Shown piece after piece: positions 23,931-34,579 of a stretch of DNA of 64,000 nucleotides (positions within the stretch are counted from its first letter, which is position 1; each line of letters starts with the position of its first letter). A program made the position numbers and the translations under genes. A model generated the notes under the pieces. The model was not told the DNA's origin. It searched no databases and saw nothing but the letters and a program-made list of their open reading frames with translations. The stretch spans positions 1 through 64,000 of the forward strand of contig JACAEM010000038.1 of NCBI GenBank assembly GCA_013388855.1. Direction: 5' to 3'. Origin of the DNA: Chloroflexota bacterium (GTDB lineage Bacteria > Chloroflexota > Anaerolineae > Anaerolineales > Villigracilaceae).

Positions 23931-24607
23931 AAATCCTCAACAGACATGCCTGGCTGAACCGAACGCAGGAAGCGCGCTGGATTACCCACCACCACAGAAT
24001 TACCCGGCACATCGTCCAACACAACGCTTCCCATCCCAATCAGGCTGGAATTCCCAATTAGCACTCCATCCTTAACAGCGGCATTTGTCCCCAAATAACA
24101 GCCTTCCCCTACCTGAACATTACCCGAAATGCAGACACCGCCAGCTATGCAGGAGAAATCGCCGATTACATCATCATGACTGATGATACTATTAGGCAGA
24201 ATACATACATGCCTGCCCACTATCGCGTTGGAAGTGATGGTCACATTTTGAAACACAACGGTACCTATACCAATCTTCGCAAAGCGTGAAACACTTGCCG
24301 TTGGGTGGATTATTGTTTCAAACCGTTCTTCCTCAACGCCTGTTTGAATTAGGATTTCCTTCCGCCTCCAAAAATTTGACACACTCCCAATACCAAATAC
24401 AAAAGAACAGTCTTCCAATTCCTTAATTTTCGAAAGTGAACCCAGAACACCCACACCGTGAAAGTTCTGATCCCATTTGGCAGGGTTGTCATCAAGGAAA
24501 CCTGTACACTGGTAAACCATTCGACCTTCAGCATCGTTAATGTCGAGGAGCGTATCTAGAATATCGATGCAATTGCCGCCTGTCCCCAGTATGACAATTT
24601 TTTTCAT
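23927..24607 (-). CDS. NeuD/PglD-family sugar O/N-acetyltransferase
   Basis: LGTGGNCIDILDTL N-terminus and left-handed beta-helix hexapeptide repeats. Confidence 0.85.
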   Translation of the reverse strand: MKKIVILGTGGNCIDILDTLLDINDAEGRMVYQCTGFLDDNPAKWDQNFHGVGVLGSLSKIKELEDCSFVFGIGSVSNFWRRKEILIQTGVEEERFETIIHPTASVSRFAKIGIGTVVFQNVTITSNAIVGRHVCILPNSIISHDDVIGDFSCIAGGVCISGNVQVGEGCYLGTNAAVKDGVLIGNSSLIGMGSVVLDDVPGNSVVVGNPARFLRSVQPGMSVEDL

Positions 24608-24616
24608 GTAGAAACC

Positions 24617-25711
24617 TCATAGTATTGCATTGAGAGTATCAGCCACCTGATCCAAGTCACTCTCATCCATTTGTGGGTACAGCGGCAGAGTGATTGTGCG
24701 CGTAAAGGCTGCGTGGGAATTGGGCAGTTGTCCACTTTTATACCCGAATGTGCGTTGGAAAAAAGGCTGATCATGAAGTGCATAGGTTCCCAGGGTTGTT
24801 TCAATCCCATGTACTCTCATCTTTTCAACGATCGTATCGCGATTGAGACCTTCATCCAAGAGAATGACGTACGATTGGTAAATATGTCCGCCCCACTTGG
24901 GCTCCACTGGCACACGAATTCCTGGGATTTGGGCCAACCGCTTGGAAAGAGAGGCCGCCAGTCGTTGCTTGTGCTCTATCAGTTTGGCTAATTTTTCCAT
25001 TTGTGCCACACCTATGGCACTTAATATGTCACTCAAGCGGTAGTTAAACCCCGCTTCTTCGAATCGGTACCAAGAACCAGTTCGCACGCCACCGTGACTC
25101 CTCAGCAACTTGATCCGTTCGGCCAACTTGTCATCGTTGGTGGTGATCATCCCGCCTTCGCCGGTTGTGATGACCTTACGTGGATGGAAACTGAAACATC
25201 CCAATGTAGTCAAGTTACCACAAAAGCGATCATAATATTTTGTACCGATGGCGGTTGCAGCATCTTCGATTACAGGAAGATTGTGCGCTGCGGCTATTTT
25301 TTGGATCGCATCAAAATCGGCGGCGCATCCAAATGCATCCACCGGAATGATAGCCTTCGTCTTTGGGGTAATCTTGTGACGCAAGTCATCCACATTAACC
25401 GTAAAGGTATCGAGATCAATATCCACCAGAACTGGAATGGCTCCCAGCTGAACGACAACGTTTGCCGTGGCAGGGAACGTAAAATCAGCCACGAGAACCT
25501 CGTCGCCGGGCTTCACATCTAACACCACAAGCGAAAGATGTAGTGCCGTCGTACATGAACTCATGGCGAAGGCATATTTGCAGCCAATATATTCTGCCAC
25601 TTTCCATTCAAATTCAACAGTCTTGGGGCCCTGGGTGAAATAGCCGGTAGAAAGGACCTTGGCAATCTCCTCGAGTTCACGTTCATCGGTATAAGGAACA
25701 TTAAGACGCAT
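24617..25711 (-). CDS. DegT/DnrJ/EryC1/StrS family PLP aminotransferase
   Basis: SSCTTALHLSLVVLDVKPGDEVLV, IEDAATAIGTKY, CFSFHPRKVITTGEGGMITT. Confidence 0.93.
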   Translation of the reverse strand: MRLNVPYTDERELEEIAKVLSTGYFTQGPKTVEFEWKVAEYIGCKYAFAMSSCTTALHLSLVVLDVKPGDEVLVADFTFPATANVVVQLGAIPVLVDIDLDTFTVNVDDLRHKITPKTKAIIPVDAFGCAADFDAIQKIAAAHNLPVIEDAATAIGTKYYDRFCGNLTTLGCFSFHPRKVITTGEGGMITTNDDKLAERIKLLRSHGGVRTGSWYRFEEAGFNYRLSDILSAIGVAQMEKLAKLIEHKQRLAASLSKRLAQIPGIRVPVEPKWGGHIYQSYVILLDEGLNRDTIVEKMRVHGIETTLGTYALHDQPFFQRTFGYKSGQLPNSHAAFTRTITLPLYPQMDESDLDQVADTLNAIL

Positions 25712-26676
25712 CACGACATCACACTCCTGTACCAATCCACAGTTTCTGCCAAAGTCTCTGGAGACACTGTCCGGACATGATACCCAGTCAATGTGTGTAA
25801 ACGATTGACATCACCACAGTGGCGACGAACATCACCGGGTCGGGCTGGCGAGTATATCACCGGATGTTCCCTGACGCCCATTACACTGGTCAAATAGACA
25901 ACCAACTCATTGACAGATGTCTCTCGTCCGGACGCAATGTTAATCACTTGACCGCGGGATTTTTCCTCCTCATAGATGCGCACCATTGCCTCCGCCGTAT
26001 CCTGAACAAAGACAAAGTCACGTGTCTGTTTTCCATCGCCGAAGATTTCAATCGGCGTCCCATTCAGAATATGTCGAACTACAATGGGAACAATCCCTGC
26101 ATACGAGCCTGGATTCTGGCGTGGGCCAAAATTATTGAACGGTCGAACAATGACAGCATCAATGTTATATGTCTCCCAGTACGAAAGAACAATATGATCA
26201 CATGCCGCTTTACTGGCAGCATACGGCGTACAGGGAATCAAGGGATGCTCTTCATCCATAGGAATATGTACCGCCGAACCATATGCCTCAGACGACGAAC
26301 AATGAATCAGGGTCTGGATATATCCTCGTCTGGCCAGCTCACAAAACGTGGAGGCAATGCCAATATTGGTCTCAATGGTCCAAGTGGGAAAATCTAGTGA
26401 GGTTGGCAAAGGTACAACAGCCAAGTCGAATACCACTTCAATCTTTTCTGCAAGAACAAGCTGCAACATGGAAGCCACATTGGATGCATCCATACGAAAC
26501 AATTTAAGCTCAGGGTACAACTTACGGGCCCGGGTAAGGTTCTCCTCACGTCCCAAAAAAAAGCTATCGACAACCACGAGGCTGGCGGGTTCCTCCATTG
26601 CCAGACGGTCAACAAGGTAACTACCAATGAAACCGGCGCCGCCAGTTACTAATACATGCTTACCCTTTAACTTCAT
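25711..26676 (-). CDS. NAD-dependent epimerase/dehydratase (SDR, nucleotide-sugar)
   Basis: VLVTGGAGFIGSYLVDRL; YAASKAACDHIVLSY; RPFNNFGPRQNPGSY. Confidence 0.93.
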   Translation of the reverse strand: MKLKGKHVLVTGGAGFIGSYLVDRLAMEEPASLVVVDSFFLGREENLTRARKLYPELKLFRMDASNVASMLQLVLAEKIEVVFDLAVVPLPTSLDFPTWTIETNIGIASTFCELARRGYIQTLIHCSSSEAYGSAVHIPMDEEHPLIPCTPYAASKAACDHIVLSYWETYNIDAVIVRPFNNFGPRQNPGSYAGIVPIVVRHILNGTPIEIFGDGKQTRDFVFVQDTAEAMVRIYEEEKSRGQVINIASGRETSVNELVVYLTSVMGVREHPVIYSPARPGDVRRHCGDVNRLHTLTGYHVRTVSPETLAETVDWYRSVMS

Positions 26677-26913
26677 ACGTTTTTCCTAACACCATAATAC
26701 CATCTAGAGAGTCTACAAGATGGATTCTATTTGAATAATCCCCCACCAACAACTATCGTTTTTAATAAAAATTATTTCAAAAACACCTAAGGATGAAAAA
26801 AACACCAAATTTACGAAGGGAAATTGATAGTTTTGGATACTCTGCCTGTTTTTAAGATAACTTCTATTCATAGACGAATTCGAATGCCTTCCAACATTAG
26901 ACATACAATCTCG

Positions 26914-27870
26914 CTATCGACGGTAATTTACCTTATTGTAATCAAGGTCAAACCACATAGCAAAGAATAGAGATTGCATTCCAGTAATAAAAAGGAATAC
27001 TGCCATTATGGTGCTGGTTGCCTCCACCGGTCCCACAAAAATCCGGTATCCGAGCAGGTACAAACCAAAGGTTAATCCACCCAGGAACATCAAAAAACCC
27101 GTTAAGTAAAAGAAGACTAGTGGATGAAAATCCCGAATGACATATTTTTGAACCAGCCGATACAGGAAGAACTTCCACATTTGCCAAGCCAATTTGGGAA
27201 TCATGCGAAGAGGTTTTATCCCGGATTTCTCACCAATCCCATAAATCGGTCGGACCTCCACATCACATACCCGAAAGTTATATACATTAAGTTTAACCAG
27301 CATATCATTGGGCATTCCATATCGTTTGTAAATACTATCCAAGTCCAATGTCTGAAGAACCTTCAAGTTGGCCACTGTAAAACCGGTCTGAGAGTCGGCA
27401 ATATTCCAATATCCGGATGCGATTTTGGTAAGCAACGAGAGCATGGCATTCCCCAAGTAACGAACACGGGGCATCGTTTCCCATGCTTCCCCTGAGATCA
27501 GGCGATTGCCCTTGGAGTAGTCCACCTCACCGCTAACGACCGGCTCAAGCAACGCCGGCAGATCGCCCGGATCCATCTGGGCATCACCAGCCATAACAAC
27601 TGTGGCATCCACCTTTTGATCCCTGCACCACTTGTAACCTGTAACAATCGCTCCTCCTACCCCTTGGTTCTCCTTATGACGGATCAGAATCACCCGATCA
27701 GGCTCCGCCTCCACATACGGTTGCACTATGGCCGGCGTTTTATCCGTACTACAATCATCTACTATTACAATCTTATCTACATAAGAAGGCATTGTTTCGA
27801 TCACCCTGCCAATCAGCAATTCCTCGTTATATGCTGGGACTACAACGCCAATTATTTTGTTCTTGTACAT
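26914..27870 (-). CDS. family 2 glycosyltransferase
   Basis: VVVPAYNEELLIGRVIETM, IVIVDDCSTDKT, MAGDAQMDPGDLPALL, C-terminal TM segments. Confidence 0.92.
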   Translation of the reverse strand: MYKNKIIGVVVPAYNEELLIGRVIETMPSYVDKIVIVDDCSTDKTPAIVQPYVEAEPDRVILIRHKENQGVGGAIVTGYKWCRDQKVDATVVMAGDAQMDPGDLPALLEPVVSGEVDYSKGNRLISGEAWETMPRVRYLGNAMLSLLTKIASGYWNIADSQTGFTVANLKVLQTLDLDSIYKRYGMPNDMLVKLNVYNFRVCDVEVRPIYGIGEKSGIKPLRMIPKLAWQMWKFFLYRLVQKYVIRDFHPLVFFYLTGFLMFLGGLTFGLYLLGYRIFVGPVEATSTIMAVFLFITGMQSLFFAMWFDLDYNKVNYRR

Positions 27871-27957
27871 GGCTGCATTCTCCATAAAAGCCTAATTCAG
27901 ACACAAAGGCTTGCGTTTTTTAAGCAAAGATTTTATCATCATGCACTAGCAGTCTTT

Positions 27958-30096
27958 TCAACTTGAAGAGATACTATACCGGATGTTCAATAAAATCAAA
28001 TCACGGGTAAAAAAAACATCCGTGATTTGAAACTCACAGGGTTGCAGCACCTGCTTATAGGTCTCCAACTCTTCTCGGGGAACGACTACATACTCGATCA
28101 CGTATTTCTCCATTAGTAAACAGCGCTCCTCCACAGAAGTGTTGAGGTCAATCATTCGGATCACATTGCTGGCACGTTTCCGCTCGAGGACTTCCTCGGG
28201 ACGAAGGAAATAATTATGTCCGTTTTCGAGCTTCTCTTCACGAAATGAAATCAAACGAGTGTGAGCCGATACCCCCGGAAGGAATTGTGTATCCATGTAA
28301 TCCAGTCCAATGGATATGACTGGGTCGCGTGAATTCGAGTCAATATAGGAGCCCACCTCTGCCAATTGAATATTGTGATCGAGAAAATCAAAATACCGGC
28401 TAACATGTGGAATGGTACGAAAAACCACCAAAGGGCTTACAAAAGCCGAACTGATCAGAAACCAGAAAAAATAATCCTTCAGTATTCTATAAGAAACTGT
28501 ATTCTGAAAAATAAAAAAACATGATCTGTTGTTCAACCATTTATCCAGCGACATTAAAATCAAGACGACACTCATACCTAGAGGCATGTACCATGTCACA
28601 CGATAAATCAGACGCGCATCTGTGAAATATCCCAATATCCAACCCGTGTATGGGATCATAGCGAATAGGATCAGGAAAACGCAGATCGATATGTACCAGT
28701 AGAATGGTCCTTGTTTAAGGCGGAGAATAGCCAGAGTTCCCGCAACAACGAGAATTACAAGCGGAAAAGACCGAACAATCTGATATTGCTGATAAAAACG
28801 GCTATTTGACGGGATGTCAAAAAACAACAAGACACCGGGGTTGAACCCATAAAAGACATCACTGATGATGTTGACATACCGGTCGGCTTGATAGGAATTA
28901 CTCAACGAGCTTGTTTCGAGTGTAAAGGCTGCCTGTGAAGAATAGTCTACAATACGGATAACAATATATGGCATCGTCAACATCACACAGATAAGTGAGA
29001 CCACTGCAAATGTTCGCGCTCGGAAAGGTCTCGTCGTCCACGAACACAGTACAAAGCCACCCGTAATCGCACATGCAAAAAATAAGGATACTGGGTGTGT
29101 GAGGGTTAATGCTATCCCACACACAAGGAACAAAATAAAGTTCTTGGTTATGGGCCGGTCTAGGTATCGAAGGAGAAAAACAAAAAACACAGGTGTCAGA
29201 TGAAAAACCGCAGAAACCTTGTCCTCCCCCATGGACTCAAAGAACCATTTTCCAACCGGCCACTCTTCGCCAATCATCCAACTAAACAGGGCAATTTGTA
29301 TCAGCGCCGAGAGAACGGAAGCCTTTCGTGAAAGACCCAATTCACGTCCAAACCAATATGAAGCTACCACGGCGACTGGCACCAGATAAAGCTCCAAATA
29401 ATTGGCAATCAATAAGATCGCAGGTATGCCGCTGAGGTCAGCCAATAATGCTTGACCCATCGGGTACAGGGCAAGCCAAAACCTCTCAAGTTCCAGGACA
29501 TCTGACTTGATGACGATATTATTAAAATTCAAACTGGAAGAATGTTGCCAATTGGTGATATAAGCCAGGTAGGTTCGGTCATCTATGAAGAATAGCTCAT
29601 CATGAAAGGTCAGTAAGGCCGAGAGGAAGATCACAAAGAGGAGGGGACCATACAATTTGATCCAAGCAAATGTGTGACGAAAATCCCATTTGATAGATTG
29701 TAATCTTGTTGTAAACACCGACAAAAGAATGAATTCCAGTCCGCCAGTAAATGCAAACAGAATCTTAACCGTTTGAAAAGAAAAACCGGCAATCCTTCCA
29801 ATTATTCCAATCACGCATATCAGCGTGGTAGAAAGAGCAAAACCAATCGGAAGGAGTCCGATATCATCAACAAGATTGTTTCGCTTAGGTTCGAACAACC
29901 AGTAAAGGAGAATACCTGGAACGAGGAAAATTAGCAAAGCCAGCCCCAAGCAAACTAAATCCAAGACAAAACCAAGATATAGATTCGATACATCCTGGAA
30001 GAGTTCACCCCATGGAATAAACCACAGGCAAAACCATATCAGAATAGTAATAATCAAGTTACGGTGCCACAATAAAGGCCTGAGATCTACTTTCAT
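27958..30096 (-). CDS. large polytopic membrane protein, probable glycosyltransferase/glycan-related (GT-C-like)
   Basis: 712 aa with many TM segments; location in glycan cluster. Confidence 0.55.
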   Translation of the reverse strand: MKVDLRPLLWHRNLIITILIWFCLWFIPWGELFQDVSNLYLGFVLDLVCLGLALLIFLVPGILLYWLFEPKRNNLVDDIGLLPIGFALSTTLICVIGIIGRIAGFSFQTVKILFAFTGGLEFILLSVFTTRLQSIKWDFRHTFAWIKLYGPLLFVIFLSALLTFHDELFFIDDRTYLAYITNWQHSSSLNFNNIVIKSDVLELERFWLALYPMGQALLADLSGIPAILLIANYLELYLVPVAVVASYWFGRELGLSRKASVLSALIQIALFSWMIGEEWPVGKWFFESMGEDKVSAVFHLTPVFFVFLLRYLDRPITKNFILFLVCGIALTLTHPVSLFFACAITGGFVLCSWTTRPFRARTFAVVSLICVMLTMPYIVIRIVDYSSQAAFTLETSSLSNSYQADRYVNIISDVFYGFNPGVLLFFDIPSNSRFYQQYQIVRSFPLVILVVAGTLAILRLKQGPFYWYISICVFLILFAMIPYTGWILGYFTDARLIYRVTWYMPLGMSVVLILMSLDKWLNNRSCFFIFQNTVSYRILKDYFFWFLISSAFVSPLVVFRTIPHVSRYFDFLDHNIQLAEVGSYIDSNSRDPVISIGLDYMDTQFLPGVSAHTRLISFREEKLENGHNYFLRPEEVLERKRASNVIRMIDLNTSVEERCLLMEKYVIEYVVVPREELETYKQVLQPCEFQITDVFFTRDLILLNIRYSISSS

Positions 30097-30149
30097 CCAT
30101 GTCCTTTATACAATACTTGGCAAGTTTAACTGAAAATATATAACATGGG

Positions 30150-30199
30150 ATAACAAAAAAGAAAGCCCATCCATGGACGGGCCTTCTTTTTTTGTTATC
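30150..30199 (-). terminator. extended palindromic terminator downstream of hppA
   Basis: gataacaaaaaagaaagcccatccatggacgggccttctttttttgttatc: near-perfect palindrome with A/T tracts. Confidence 0.8.
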
Positions 30200-30205
30200 A
30201 CCAAA

Positions 30206-32626
30206 TCATTTCTTCTTGGCTTTCGGCTTGCTCTTGGAAGCACTACTTGCCTTGCCAGTTGAAGCCACGGCGACCGGCGCCGGCAAGGAGCCGCCTCCCA
30301 TTTCAGGAGCGGGGGCCTTGGAGCGATTCACCGCCCAAGCGAGGACTCCGATCAAGGCAACCGCAACAACCCAGACACCAATGTTCGCCCCGCCTGAGTA
30401 CTGCACGACGATCGGAGCCACGATTACGGAGACCAGATTCACAACCTTAATCATTGGGTTGAGGGCAGGACCCGCCGTATCCTTGAATGGATCGCCGACC
30501 GTGTCACCGACCACACCCGCTTTATGGCGCTCGGAACCCTTTCCAAGGTTCTTTGCCGGGTCTTTCGGTTCGTCTTCGATCAATTTTTTGGCGTTATCCC
30601 ACGCGCCGCCGGAGTTATTGAGGAACACCGCCAGCAGTTGACCGGATACAATAATGCCCGCCAGGAAACCACCCAATGCTTCCACTTGAAGCGTGAGCCC
30701 AACTACGATGGGGGTCACAATGCCGAGCAACGCCAAAGAGACCAATTCCTTTTGAGCCGCTGTCGTGGAGATCGAAACCGCCTGTGCATAATCGGGCTTG
30801 ACCTTGCCTTCCAACACGCCCAATTTGAACTGGCGGCGGACTTCCAACACGATGAGGGAAGCCGCACGCGCAACAGCCTGAATGGCAAAGGAGGAGAACA
30901 GCCACGGCAGAGCGCCTCCAATCAACATACCCACAAACACCTGAGGGATATCAACACGAATACCGATGGACTGAATTTGTTCAGCCAGTGGAATACCCAA
31001 GGAAGTCTGGGCACGGGAAACATCCACAAGGAAGGAGCCGAATAAAGAAACAGCCGCGATCACCGCAGAACCGATTGCCACACCCTTGGTAATCGCTTTG
31101 GTAGTATTCCCCACCGCATCCAGGTCCGCCATGATCTGCTGCGCAACCTTGGTTTCCTTATCTGTCCTGCCAGACCAGGACATCTCGCCAATGCCATTCG
31201 CGTTATCTGCAATGGGGCCGAACGAGTCCATGGCTACATTGTTGCCGGTGAGGGTCAACATGCCGATGCCGGTCATTGCCACACCGTAGAGAATGAACGT
31301 TGCACGGTCGGCGCCTTCAACGCCCGGAATGGTGCCAAAAATGAAAATAGAAGCGACAATGGTTAGCGCAATCACAATTACGGACCAAACAGACGACTCA
31401 AATCCGACCGAAACGCCGTTCAAGATCAGAGTCGCAGGGCCAGTATCTGCCGCTTTCTTGATGTCGTTGACCGGCGCCGCGTGAGTACCGGTAAAATACT
31501 CCGTCAGGCGGTCAATCAAAATGGCAAGCAAAACGCCTACACCCACCGCCATCGGCATCCGCCACCAGCCGCCGTAAGCTTCCATCGAATCCTTCATATA
31601 CAGCCAGCCGGCGCCAAAGAACATCGCCGCAGAGATCACAGCTGAAGTTAGAAAACCGCGGAAGATCGCCTTCATGGCATCTTCGCTCTTGCCGGTCTCA
31701 CCGCCGCGCACAAAGTATGTGCCAATGATGGACGAAAGCACACCGATACCGCGCACGATCAGCGGGAAAACGATCCACTCGAGACGTCCGGTCACGTGCC
31801 ACAGAGCCAGCCCAAGGATGAGTCCTGAAACGATGGTCACTTCGTAGGATTCAAAGATATCAGCCGCCATTCCCGCGCAGTCGCCGACGTTATCGCCCAC
31901 GAGGTCTGCCACCACCGCAGGATTTCTCGGATCATCCTCCGGGATACCTGCTTCCACTTTACCAACGAGGTCCGCACCGACATCCGCCGCCTTGGTATAG
32001 ATACCGCCGCCCACACGCATGAACAACGCCAGAAGAGTGCCGCCGAAACCGAACCCGAGCAATGCATCCGGGGCGGCAATACCAAGGATAATGAAGATGA
32101 TCGTACCGCCAAGCAGACCGAGACCATCGGTCAACATACCGGTGATCGTGCCAGCGCGATAGGCAATACGAAGCGCATCACCAAAGGATTTGCGCGAAGC
32201 CGAAGCCACGCGTACATTGCCTTCGACCGCCATGCGCATACCGATCTGACCAACCGTCAGCGAGAAGCCCGCGCCCATTACAAAAGCCAGCGCACGCGCG
32301 ATACCGATAATCAACTTGACCTGATTATCGCCCATGCCGTGGAAGCGCTCCAGAGCCTCCGGTGAGGGCGGAACCACGTAAACCGACAGGAACAGGGCAA
32401 TTGTCAATATGGCTATTAACGGCAAAATGGAGCGTAACTGCTTGCCCAAGTAAGCATCCGCTCCACTTTTGATTGCGCCCCAGACTTCCTGCATTTTCTC
32501 CGTCCCCTTGTCTTCGCGCAAGATCTGCGAACGTAGGAAGACCGCGTACGCCAAACCAAGCCATGCTACACCAAACACAGCCCAGATTGCGATGGTCTCC
32601 AGCTGGGTAAGTCCCATTACAAACAT
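30206..32626 (-). CDS. hppA: membrane-bound proton-translocating pyrophosphatase, predicted K+-independent
   Basis: GGGIYTKAADVGADLVGKVEAGIPEDDPRNPAVVADLVGDNVGDCAGMAADIFESYEVT; K at the GNTTKA site, consistent with the K+-independent class. Confidence 0.95.
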   Translation of the reverse strand: MFVMGLTQLETIAIWAVFGVAWLGLAYAVFLRSQILREDKGTEKMQEVWGAIKSGADAYLGKQLRSILPLIAILTIALFLSVYVVPPSPEALERFHGMGDNQVKLIIGIARALAFVMGAGFSLTVGQIGMRMAVEGNVRVASASRKSFGDALRIAYRAGTITGMLTDGLGLLGGTIIFIILGIAAPDALLGFGFGGTLLALFMRVGGGIYTKAADVGADLVGKVEAGIPEDDPRNPAVVADLVGDNVGDCAGMAADIFESYEVTIVSGLILGLALWHVTGRLEWIVFPLIVRGIGVLSSIIGTYFVRGGETGKSEDAMKAIFRGFLTSAVISAAMFFGAGWLYMKDSMEAYGGWWRMPMAVGVGVLLAILIDRLTEYFTGTHAAPVNDIKKAADTGPATLILNGVSVGFESSVWSVIVIALTIVASIFIFGTIPGVEGADRATFILYGVAMTGIGMLTLTGNNVAMDSFGPIADNANGIGEMSWSGRTDKETKVAQQIMADLDAVGNTTKAITKGVAIGSAVIAAVSLFGSFLVDVSRAQTSLGIPLAEQIQSIGIRVDIPQVFVGMLIGGALPWLFSSFAIQAVARAASLIVLEVRRQFKLGVLEGKVKPDYAQAVSISTTAAQKELVSLALLGIVTPIVVGLTLQVEALGGFLAGIIVSGQLLAVFLNNSGGAWDNAKKLIEDEPKDPAKNLGKGSERHKAGVVGDTVGDPFKDTAGPALNPMIKVVNLVSVIVAPIVVQYSGGANIGVWVVAVALIGVLAWAVNRSKAPAPEMGGGSLPAPVAVASTGKASSASKSKPKAKKK

Positions 32627-32815
32627 GTGGGTTTCTCCTCCTGAGAGATAAAATATAGGCTTGCGCCCAAAAGCACAGGGATTTTACAGGTGCAAATGGG
32701 ATGTGTCAAGAAAATTAAGCGTACGTTAAAACCTGCCAATCCGCCTGTTTTTTATGTTGACAGTCGGTATTGAATTTGATAAGATTTATCCACTTCAGCT
32801 CCACAAGGAGAAAAA

Positions 32816-33220
32816 ATGCTACAAGAACTCGAAACAAAGCTACAAACACCGACCGAGACCGCAGTCATTACCCTGACAACCACGGCTTCCGATGCCGTGA
32901 AAAATATCCTCACCGAACGCAACCTGGAAGGATATGCCCTGCGGGTGTATGTGTCCGGCGGCGGGTGTTGTGGCGTGAACTTTGGGATGGCGCTCGATAA
33001 CAATTTCCGGGATGTGGATACCACTTTTGAAACGAATGGGGTGAAAGTCGTCGTCGATGAGGTTTCCATTGATTATTTGCGGGGCGCGACCATTGACTTC
33101 GTCAACGACCCGGTGCGCGGCGCTGGCTTCGCAGTTGACAGCCCCAGCGCTCAGGCGCACGGTCATGAGCATGGCGAGGGCGGATGCGGATGCGGCGGCT
33201 CCTGCTCCTGCCAAAACTAG
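32816..33220 (+). CDS. A-type iron-sulfur carrier/HesB-like protein with His/Cys-rich tail
   Basis: ALRVYVSGGGCCGVNFGMALD ... VDEVSIDYLRGATIDFV ... GGCGCGGSCSCQN. Confidence 0.85.
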   Translation: MLQELETKLQTPTETAVITLTTTASDAVKNILTERNLEGYALRVYVSGGGCCGVNFGMALDNNFRDVDTTFETNGVKVVVDEVSIDYLRGATIDFVNDPVRGAGFAVDSPSAQAHGHEHGEGGCGCGGSCSCQN

Positions 33221-33267
33221 GTTGATGCGATACCACCAAAAAAGACCGGATGCCCGGTCTTTTTTGG

Positions 33268-33906
33268 TTACCTGCCTCGCAGGTATGAGATGATCGCCCC
33301 AAAAAGCCCAAATAACCCGAGGCTGAGGATGATCAAGCCGGTTGGGACGCCGATCCTTTCAGCGGGAGTGACATCCGTAAACAGAGGCACGTCAAGGGGC
33401 GGAGGAGGCGTGAATGTCGGCAAACGGGTGGGAGTCTGTTGACCGATAAAAGCCGCTTCGAGAGTTGGATTGATGGTCGGCGTCGAGTTGGGAGTCGGCG
33501 TGGGAGGAATCTCCACGATGGGGATAATGGCGCCTGGAGATAAATCAACGATATATAGCGCGTACACCCAGGCTGTCGAACCGGGTACGCCAGGATAATA
33601 GATCTGGAGCCAGTCGTCCTTGCCCTGTGCACGCCCAAGCACGTAAATGGTCTCATTCTCCAGCAGCACCCCGACAGGAAGATAATCAAAGGTGCTGGGT
33701 CCGGCATACACCAGGACACCCTGCCGAAGACTTGGGTCAACCCTTGCCGTGGGTCCAGACGGGGTGCCTGTAACCGTTGGGATGGAACCGGTCGGTTGCT
33801 GGGCGCGGACAATCTCCGGCACATCGAACCCAAAGCTTCCGAAGAACGCTAAAACAAATATTGCGATCAGTCCGATCACACTCTTTGTTTTATGTACGCC
33901 GTTCAT
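33268..33906 (-). CDS. secreted/membrane-anchored SH3b-like domain protein (paralogue 1)
   Basis: Signal-like N-terminus, SH3-like domain, PTPTPNSTPT linker, C-terminal TM anchor. Confidence 0.7.
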   Translation of the reverse strand: MNGVHKTKSVIGLIAIFVLAFFGSFGFDVPEIVRAQQPTGSIPTVTGTPSGPTARVDPSLRQGVLVYAGPSTFDYLPVGVLLENETIYVLGRAQGKDDWLQIYYPGVPGSTAWVYALYIVDLSPGAIIPIVEIPPTPTPNSTPTINPTLEAAFIGQQTPTRLPTFTPPPPLDVPLFTDVTPAERIGVPTGLIILSLGLFGLFGAIISYLRGR

Positions 33907-33912
33907 CTCCGT

Positions 33913-34506
33913 TCACTGCTTTCGTAGGATAAAAGAGATAATCAATCCAATCGAACCAATGACGCCAAGGCTGATTACGAAGATACCCGATGGAATCTTC
34001 GGGGTGTTCGCCGGGCTACCCTCTGTAAATTGAGGGACGGTCAAAGGCGGAGGAGGAGTAAACGTCGGCAAACGGGTCGGGGTCGGCTGAATGGTAAAGG
34101 CCGCCGCGAGTGTCGGGTCGAACGTCGCTGTGACCAACGGCGTCGGGGTAGGCGGCGGTTCCACGATACGAAGTTCCCCGCCGGAAATGGAGACGAACGA
34201 CGCATATACCCACCCCACTCCGCCTGCCCCGCCAGGGAACGAAATCTGAATCCATTCGCGCCCCGGCGAAACGCCCAAGGCGGGAATCACGTCACCCGGA
34301 AACAATTGTCCAATGATTGGGTAGAGGATGGTACTGGGTCCGCTGCGCACGTTGATGGGATCGGTGTACGTGACCGTAATAAAAACACCCGTTTGAGTGG
34401 GTGGATCCTGATACGCCCGGGCGTGATTCGGCGCTTGGAGCATCCCCACACCTAGCGCGGATACCGTCAACGCCCCCAAAACTGTCTTAAACAAAAATCG
34501 TTTCAT
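33913..34506 (-). CDS. secreted/membrane-anchored SH3b-like domain protein (paralogue 2)
   Basis: INVRSGPSTILYPIIGQLFPGDVIPALG SH3 motif; same Pro/Thr linker (LPTFTPPPPL) and TM anchor as neighbour. Confidence 0.75.
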   Translation of the reverse strand: MKRFLFKTVLGALTVSALGVGMLQAPNHARAYQDPPTQTGVFITVTYTDPINVRSGPSTILYPIIGQLFPGDVIPALGVSPGREWIQISFPGGAGGVGWVYASFVSISGGELRIVEPPPTPTPLVTATFDPTLAAAFTIQPTPTRLPTFTPPPPLTVPQFTEGSPANTPKIPSGIFVISLGVIGSIGLIISFILRKQ

Positions 34507-34579
34507 TGCGTAGATAGTCATATAAAGATGGGATAACGACGACAAGGTGTCGTCGCTCAAAAGGATTATAATCGAAAAC

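Noticed and set aside
33268-34506. Tandem SH3b proteins as a novel system
   Set aside because: They look like a simple paralogous pair of Pro/Thr-linker surface proteins.
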